Program-made: the position numbers and the translations under genes
In this document: piece by piece, positions 60,710 to 64,000 of the stretch
Position numbering within the stretch: the first letter of the stretch is position 1
Layout: each line of letters starts with the position of its first letter
The notes under the pieces: generated by a model
The model's database searches: none
Told to the model about the DNA's origin: nothing
Seen by the model: the letters and a program-made list of their open reading frames with translations, nothing else
Source: Bacteroidales bacterium WCE2004
GTDB taxonomy: Bacteria > Bacteroidota > Bacteroidia > Bacteroidales > UBA932
Assembly (NCBI GenBank): GCA_900167895.1
Contig: FUZR01000003.1
Coordinates: 1-64,000 of the forward strand
Direction of reading: 5' to 3'
Length of the DNA: 64,000 nucleotides

Positions 60710-61200
60710 TTCCTGGGAAGCTCGAACACTTCCATCTCCTTGACCTCGCCCGCCTCGATCTTGAAGCGCAGGGCCGTCCGTACGATGTGCCAGCCCTGGA
60801 TGCCCGCAGCTCCGGGATTGATATACAGGAAGTTGTGCCGCCGGTCGCGCATCACCTTGAGGATGTGCGAATGCCCGCAGATGAACACGTCCGGCTTGTA
60901 CTGGTCGATCAGCGCGGCGGCGCGCAGGTCGTAGTGGCCGGGGCTGCCGCCGATGTGGGTCATCAGGATCTTGAGCCCCTGCACCTCCAGATATTGGTGC
61001 TGGGGATATTCGCGACGGATGTCCTGTCCGTCGCAGTTGCCGCTCACGCCCACCAGCGGCTTGAACGCGGCGATGCTGTCGGCGAACGAGATGCCGCCGC
61101 CGAAGTCGCCGGCGTGCCAGATCACGTCCACCGGCTCCAGGAACTTCTTGAAACCCTCGGAGAAGACACCGTGGGTGTCGCTGATAAGGCCGATATACAT
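60706..61200 (-). CDS. YfcE/MJ0936-type metallophosphoesterase
   Basis: 164 residues. All calcineurin-like motifs of the small phosphodiesterase family are visible: ISDTHG at the start, HAGDFGG, GVSGNCDG, LMTHIGG and ICGHSHILK. It probably hydrolyses phosphodiesters with two Mn2+ ions in the cytoplasm; the physiological substrate is unknown. Its end overlaps rsmE by 4 nt on the other strand, and it lies 1 nt after galE. Confidence 0.9.
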   Translation of the reverse strand: MYIGLISDTHGVFSEGFKKFLEPVDVIWHAGDFGGGISFADSIAAFKPLVGVSGNCDGQDIRREYPQHQYLEVQGLKILMTHIGGSPGHYDLRAAALIDQYKPDVFICGHSHILKVMRDRRHNFLYINPGAAGIQGWHIVRTALRFKIEAGEVKEMEVFELPRN

Positions 61201-61201
61201 C

Positions 61202-62221
61202 TTATTTGCCGGCCAGATGCCGCTCCCAGGCCCAGGCGGACTTCAGCGTGTCGTCCACGCTGCGCTCCGCCTTCCAACCGAGCTCCCGCTCGGCCAGCGT
61301 CGGGTCGGCCCAGACGGCCACCACGTCGCCGGGGCGGCGCGGGGCGAATTTCCAGTTGAGCTTGACGCCGTTGACGCGCTCGAAAGAATTGATCAGTTCG
61401 AGCACGGACACCGGGCGGCCGGTGCCGACGTTGAAGATCTCGTATTCCTCCTTCATCCGGTCCTCGACCATGCGCGCGACCGCGCACACGTGCGCCTTGG
61501 CCAGGTCCACGATGTCGATGAAGTCGCGCAGGCAGGTCCCGTCCGGGGTCGGATAATCGTTGCCGAACACGGAGAGGCACGCACGCTTGCCGATGGCGGT
61601 CTGCGTGATGAACGGCACCAGGTTGTTGGGCACGCCGCACGGCAGCTCGCCGATCAGCGCGGACGGATGGGCGCCGATGGGGTTGAAATAGCGCAGCGCG
61701 ATGCCGCGGAGGCCCGGATAGGCCTTCACGCTGTCGCGCAGGATGTCTTCGCACATCGTCTTGGTGTTGCCATAGGGCGAAGTGGCGGGCTGGCGCGGAC
61801 TCTGCTCCGTGACCGGGAGCACGTCCGTCTGCCCGTAGACCGTCGCGGACGAGGAGAAGAGGACGTTGCAGCCCTTCTCCTTCGCCACCTCGAGGATGTT
61901 GATGAAGGAAAGCAGGTTGTTGTGGTAGTACTTGAGCGGCTCATCCACGGACTCGCCCACGGCCTTGAACGCGGCGAAATGGATGACCGCGTCGATGGGG
62001 TACTTCGCGAACAGCGCGTCCACCGCAGCCTTGTCGCAGAAGTCCATCCGGACCAGCGGCAGCTCCTTGCCAAGGATGGCGCAGACGCCCTTGTAGTTGG
62101 TCTCGTCGCAGTTGGAGAAGTTGTCGGCGATGACTACGTCGTAGCCCGCCTGGGTCAGTTCCACGGTCACGTGGCTGCCGATGAATCCGGCGCCGCCGGA
62201 GACAAGTACGGTTTTGCTCAT
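61202..62221 (-). CDS. galE: UDP-glucose 4-epimerase
   Basis: 339 residues. Rossmann NAD-binding GGAGFIGSH at the N-terminus, catalytic Ser in FSSSATVYG and YxxxK as YGNTKTMCED. It interconverts UDP-glucose and UDP-galactose in the cytoplasm (Leloir pathway and surface-glycan precursors). Length and motifs match true GalE more than other epimerases. Confidence 0.95.
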   Translation of the reverse strand: MSKTVLVSGGAGFIGSHVTVELTQAGYDVVIADNFSNCDETNYKGVCAILGKELPLVRMDFCDKAAVDALFAKYPIDAVIHFAAFKAVGESVDEPLKYYHNNLLSFINILEVAKEKGCNVLFSSSATVYGQTDVLPVTEQSPRQPATSPYGNTKTMCEDILRDSVKAYPGLRGIALRYFNPIGAHPSALIGELPCGVPNNLVPFITQTAIGKRACLSVFGNDYPTPDGTCLRDFIDIVDLAKAHVCAVARMVEDRMKEEYEIFNVGTGRPVSVLELINSFERVNGVKLNWKFAPRRPGDVVAVWADPTLAERELGWKAERSVDDTLKSAWAWERHLAGK

Positions 62222-62273
62222 ATCAGTTTCTTATATTTCCAGTTCTTGCCATCGTCCGTGACCTTCCCGCCCC

Positions 62274-63032
62274 TTACAGCCCCAGCGTCAGGCCGAAGGA
62301 AACGGTGCGCGCGTTGCTGAGCGAGTTCGGGAAAAGCGGCGTAAGGCCGTACATCACGAACACGCCGATGTTGTTCCAGGAGAATCCCGCCTCCAGCGTG
62401 GCGCGGAAATCGTTGAAGATGGCGTCGGCCTTGATCCGCTCTTTCGGGTGCTTGTATTTCGTGTAGCCGTTCACCAGCAGCTCGGCGCTGGCGCCGACAT
62501 AGAGGGTCGACCGGCCCCACTCGAGGCCCACACGGACCGGAATGCCGAAATAGGTCGCGTGGATCTTGGATTTGTTGTAATTGTAGTCAGGCTGCGAGGA
62601 CAGGATGCTGGCGGGCATGTAAGGTTCCGATCCCTTCCCGCTGAGCGTATACGTCGGATTCTTGAACGTGAAGTCCATGAAGGTCCAGCGGAGGCCGGCC
62701 GTCATTTCGACATGACCGGCATGGACATGCAGCGCGGCCATCTCGAGGGCATAGAAGAAATTCTTGGACGTACGCATGTCCTGGAAACCGGGGTAATCGG
62801 CCAAGGCCGTCCCCCACGCGCCATTGTAGGAGATGTCTGACAGGACGGAGGCGCCGAAATACATCGGGAAGGCTACGCTGACGCTCGTCTCCACGCGACT
62901 GTCGCCCTGGGAGATCTCAACCCTGTTGAAGTCGTCCCAGGCGTCGAAATCGGCCTCGAAATGACGGGTCTGAGCGGACATCGGGATGGCGGCGAAAGCC
63001 AGGCCGGCAATAATCAGCCAAAGATTTTTCAT
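62274..63032 (-). CDS. Outer-membrane protein of unknown function
   Basis: 252 residues with a signal peptide (AIPMSAQ) and alternating strands (RVETSVSVAFPMYFGAS, VEMTAGLRWTFMDFTF, RSTLYVGASAELLVNGY) suggesting a barrel. It has a perfect promoter: TTTG (63064-63067), 19 nt, TAACTTTG (63037-63044), with the -7 element ending only 4 nt before the ATG. It lies 52 nt upstream of galE on the same strand and may be co-transcribed. Confidence 0.75.
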   Translation of the reverse strand: MKNLWLIIAGLAFAAIPMSAQTRHFEADFDAWDDFNRVEISQGDSRVETSVSVAFPMYFGASVLSDISYNGAWGTALADYPGFQDMRTSKNFFYALEMAALHVHAGHVEMTAGLRWTFMDFTFKNPTYTLSGKGSEPYMPASILSSQPDYNYNKSKIHATYFGIPVRVGLEWGRSTLYVGASAELLVNGYTKYKHPKERIKADAIFNDFRATLEAGFSWNNIGVFVMYGLTPLFPNSLSNARTVSFGLTLGL

Positions 63033-63036
63033 AATA

Positions 63037-63067
63037 CAAAGTTAAATACTACGGAAATAAAGTCAAA
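63037..63067 (-). promoter_or_regulatory. Promoter of the outer-membrane protein gene
   Basis: TTTG, 19 nt, TAACTTTG on the minus strand; the -7 element ends 4 nt before the ATG at 63032. The -33 element sits just downstream of the TolC-family stop at 63076. Confidence 0.75.
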
Positions 63068-63075
63068 GGATTCGA

Positions 63076-64000
63076 TTAAAATTCCAGCGCCACGCCGCGG
63101 TAGAAGTCAAGCAGCTTGGTCTGGTACAGGCACTGGTAGCGGGCCTGGATGTGCTCGGACTCGGCGCGGAGCCAGTTGTTGCGGGCGTCATTGTAGTCCG
63201 TCACGCCGGCCTTGCCGACCTTGTACTTCTCCTCGGTCAGCTCGTAGTGCTGGCGGGCGCTGGCGGCCGCTTCCTGGCTGCCCTCATAACGGGCCTGCGC
63301 GGTGACGGCGTTGTAGTAAGCCTGCTGGATCTCCTTATAGAGCGCCTTCTTAACGTTCTCCAGCTGGATCAGCTGGCCCCTGAGGTTGATCTCGGCCGTG
63401 CGGACACCGTTGCGGGCCGACATCCGCTGGAAGATCGGGATGCTCAGCGACAGGCCCAGCGATTGGCTGAAATTCTTCTTCAGCTGCGTGCCGAAGTTCG
63501 GGAGCGGAATCGGCGAACTGGAGTTGGTGTAGTAGTTGGTGCCGATGCCGCCGTTGAGGGAGAGGCGGGGCAGGTAGGCACCCTTGGCGCGGTCGACGCC
63601 CACCGCCGCCGCGTCAGCATTGATCCGGGCGACCTCGACGACCGGCTTGATGGCGACGGCGTCTTCATAGATGGCCTCCGGCCGCATCAGCAGGGCGCGG
63701 GAAGGATCCCCGACTTCCGGGACCACGATGTCGAAGCCCTCCGGCGAAGGGAGCTCCAGCAGCTGCGTGAGCTCCAGCACGGCGACGCGCAGGTTGCCTT
63801 CGGCCTGGATCTGCGACTGGCGGCTCTGGGCCAGGGTGGCCTGCTGCGCGGAGACCTCCGCGTCGCTGACCAGCCCGGCCAGCCGCCGCTCGCGGACCTG
63901 CTCGAGCAGCTGGGCGTCGTGGGACGCCTGTTCCGCGGCCACGCGCGCCAGTTCCTGGTTGTAGAGGATCTGCACGTAAGCCTGCGCCACGGCCACGCGG
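63076..64000 (-). CDS. TolC-family outer-membrane efflux protein (N-terminus cut by window edge)
   Basis: At least 308 codons; the 5' end lies right of the window. Long amphipathic helices with TolC repeats are visible: AQQATLAQSRQSQIQAEGNLRVAVLEL style segments, GLSLSIPIFQRMSARNGVRTAE (the OEP strand/helix junction) and YEGSQEAAASARQHYELTEE. Such proteins form trimeric export ducts for RND or ABC pumps. The pump partners are not in the window. Confidence 0.9.
   Translation of the reverse strand, partial: RVAVAQAYVQILYNQELARVAAEQASHDAQLLEQVRERRLAGLVSDAEVSAQQATLAQSRQSQIQAEGNLRVAVLELTQLLELPSPEGFDIVVPEVGDPSRALLMRPEAIYEDAVAIKPVVEVARINADAAAVGVDRAKGAYLPRLSLNGGIGTNYYTNSSSPIPLPNFGTQLKKNFSQSLGLSLSIPIFQRMSARNGVRTAEINLRGQLIQLENVKKALYKEIQQAYYNAVTAQARYEGSQEAAASARQHYELTEEKYKVGKAGVTDYNDARNNWLRAESEHIQARYQCLYQTKLLDFYRGVALEF

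Overview
The window looks like a chromosome segment from a GC-rich member of the Bacteroidales (Bacteroidota), probably a gut or rumen lineage. This rests on the many lipoproteins with Bacteroidales-only domains (fimbrillin-like, DUF4493, PCMD, DUF4252, DUF5687), the OstA-like/SurA-like gene block, the Bacteroidetes-type LuxR HTH, and above all the repeated Bacteroidetes promoter signature (TTTG, 19-21 nt, TAnnTTTG). No plasmid, phage or integrase gene and no CRISPR array is visible.

Layout. 1-300: the 5' end of a 23S rRNA gene, on the minus strand, driven by its own rRNA-type promoter with no 16S gene between them. 325-1545: peptidase T. 1634-6462: a lipoprotein operon (small peptide, fimbrillin-like protein, Ig-like/propeller lipoprotein) divergent from a membrane-spanning AraC-type regulator whose sensor is a paralogue of the lipoprotein's propeller. 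6459-14953: OPT transporter, OstA-like protein, two SurA-type chaperone proteins, PBP4 and a small conserved protein. 14984-27285: a CE15 esterase, LiaF-like protein, 5'-nucleotidase, NlpC/P60 hydrolase, an ECF sigma module flanked by DUF4252 proteins, an L,D-transpeptidase, a CE-GH51 fusion enzyme and a DUF2207 protein. 27387-37560: one tightly spaced minus-strand run with a phosphate theme (DUF47/PhoU-like, a degenerate PiT permease fused to a LuxR-type HTH, an OprO/P-type porin, a lamin-tail lipoprotein, an unknown protein, CYTH, a DASS transporter, MgtC, and membrane pyrophosphatase). 37736-37861: an inverted-repeat element. 38015-43136: an outer-membrane barrel receptor, an unknown secreted protein and an OMP. 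43196-45426: an ABC exporter pair and two tRNA genes. 45429-49374: ispF, a small membrane protein, mutL, rhomboid and tsaC/sua5. 49377-58393: an operon of DUF4493/PCMD surface lipoproteins divergent from an AraC regulator. 58444-64000: radA, rsmE (carrying a palindromic in-frame insertion), a phosphodiesterase, galE, an OMP and a truncated TolC-family gene.

The most unusual systems are the propeller-AraC regulator with its paralogous surface lipoprotein, and the PiT-like permease-HTH fusion heading the phosphate-themed cluster. At least eight genes have a TAnnTTTG element ending only 4-7 nt before the start codon, which suggests near-leaderless transcripts. Three repeat elements (in the OstA-like gene, in rsmE and in one intergenic region) share a GAGCGAAGC core, and two of them are translated in frame.
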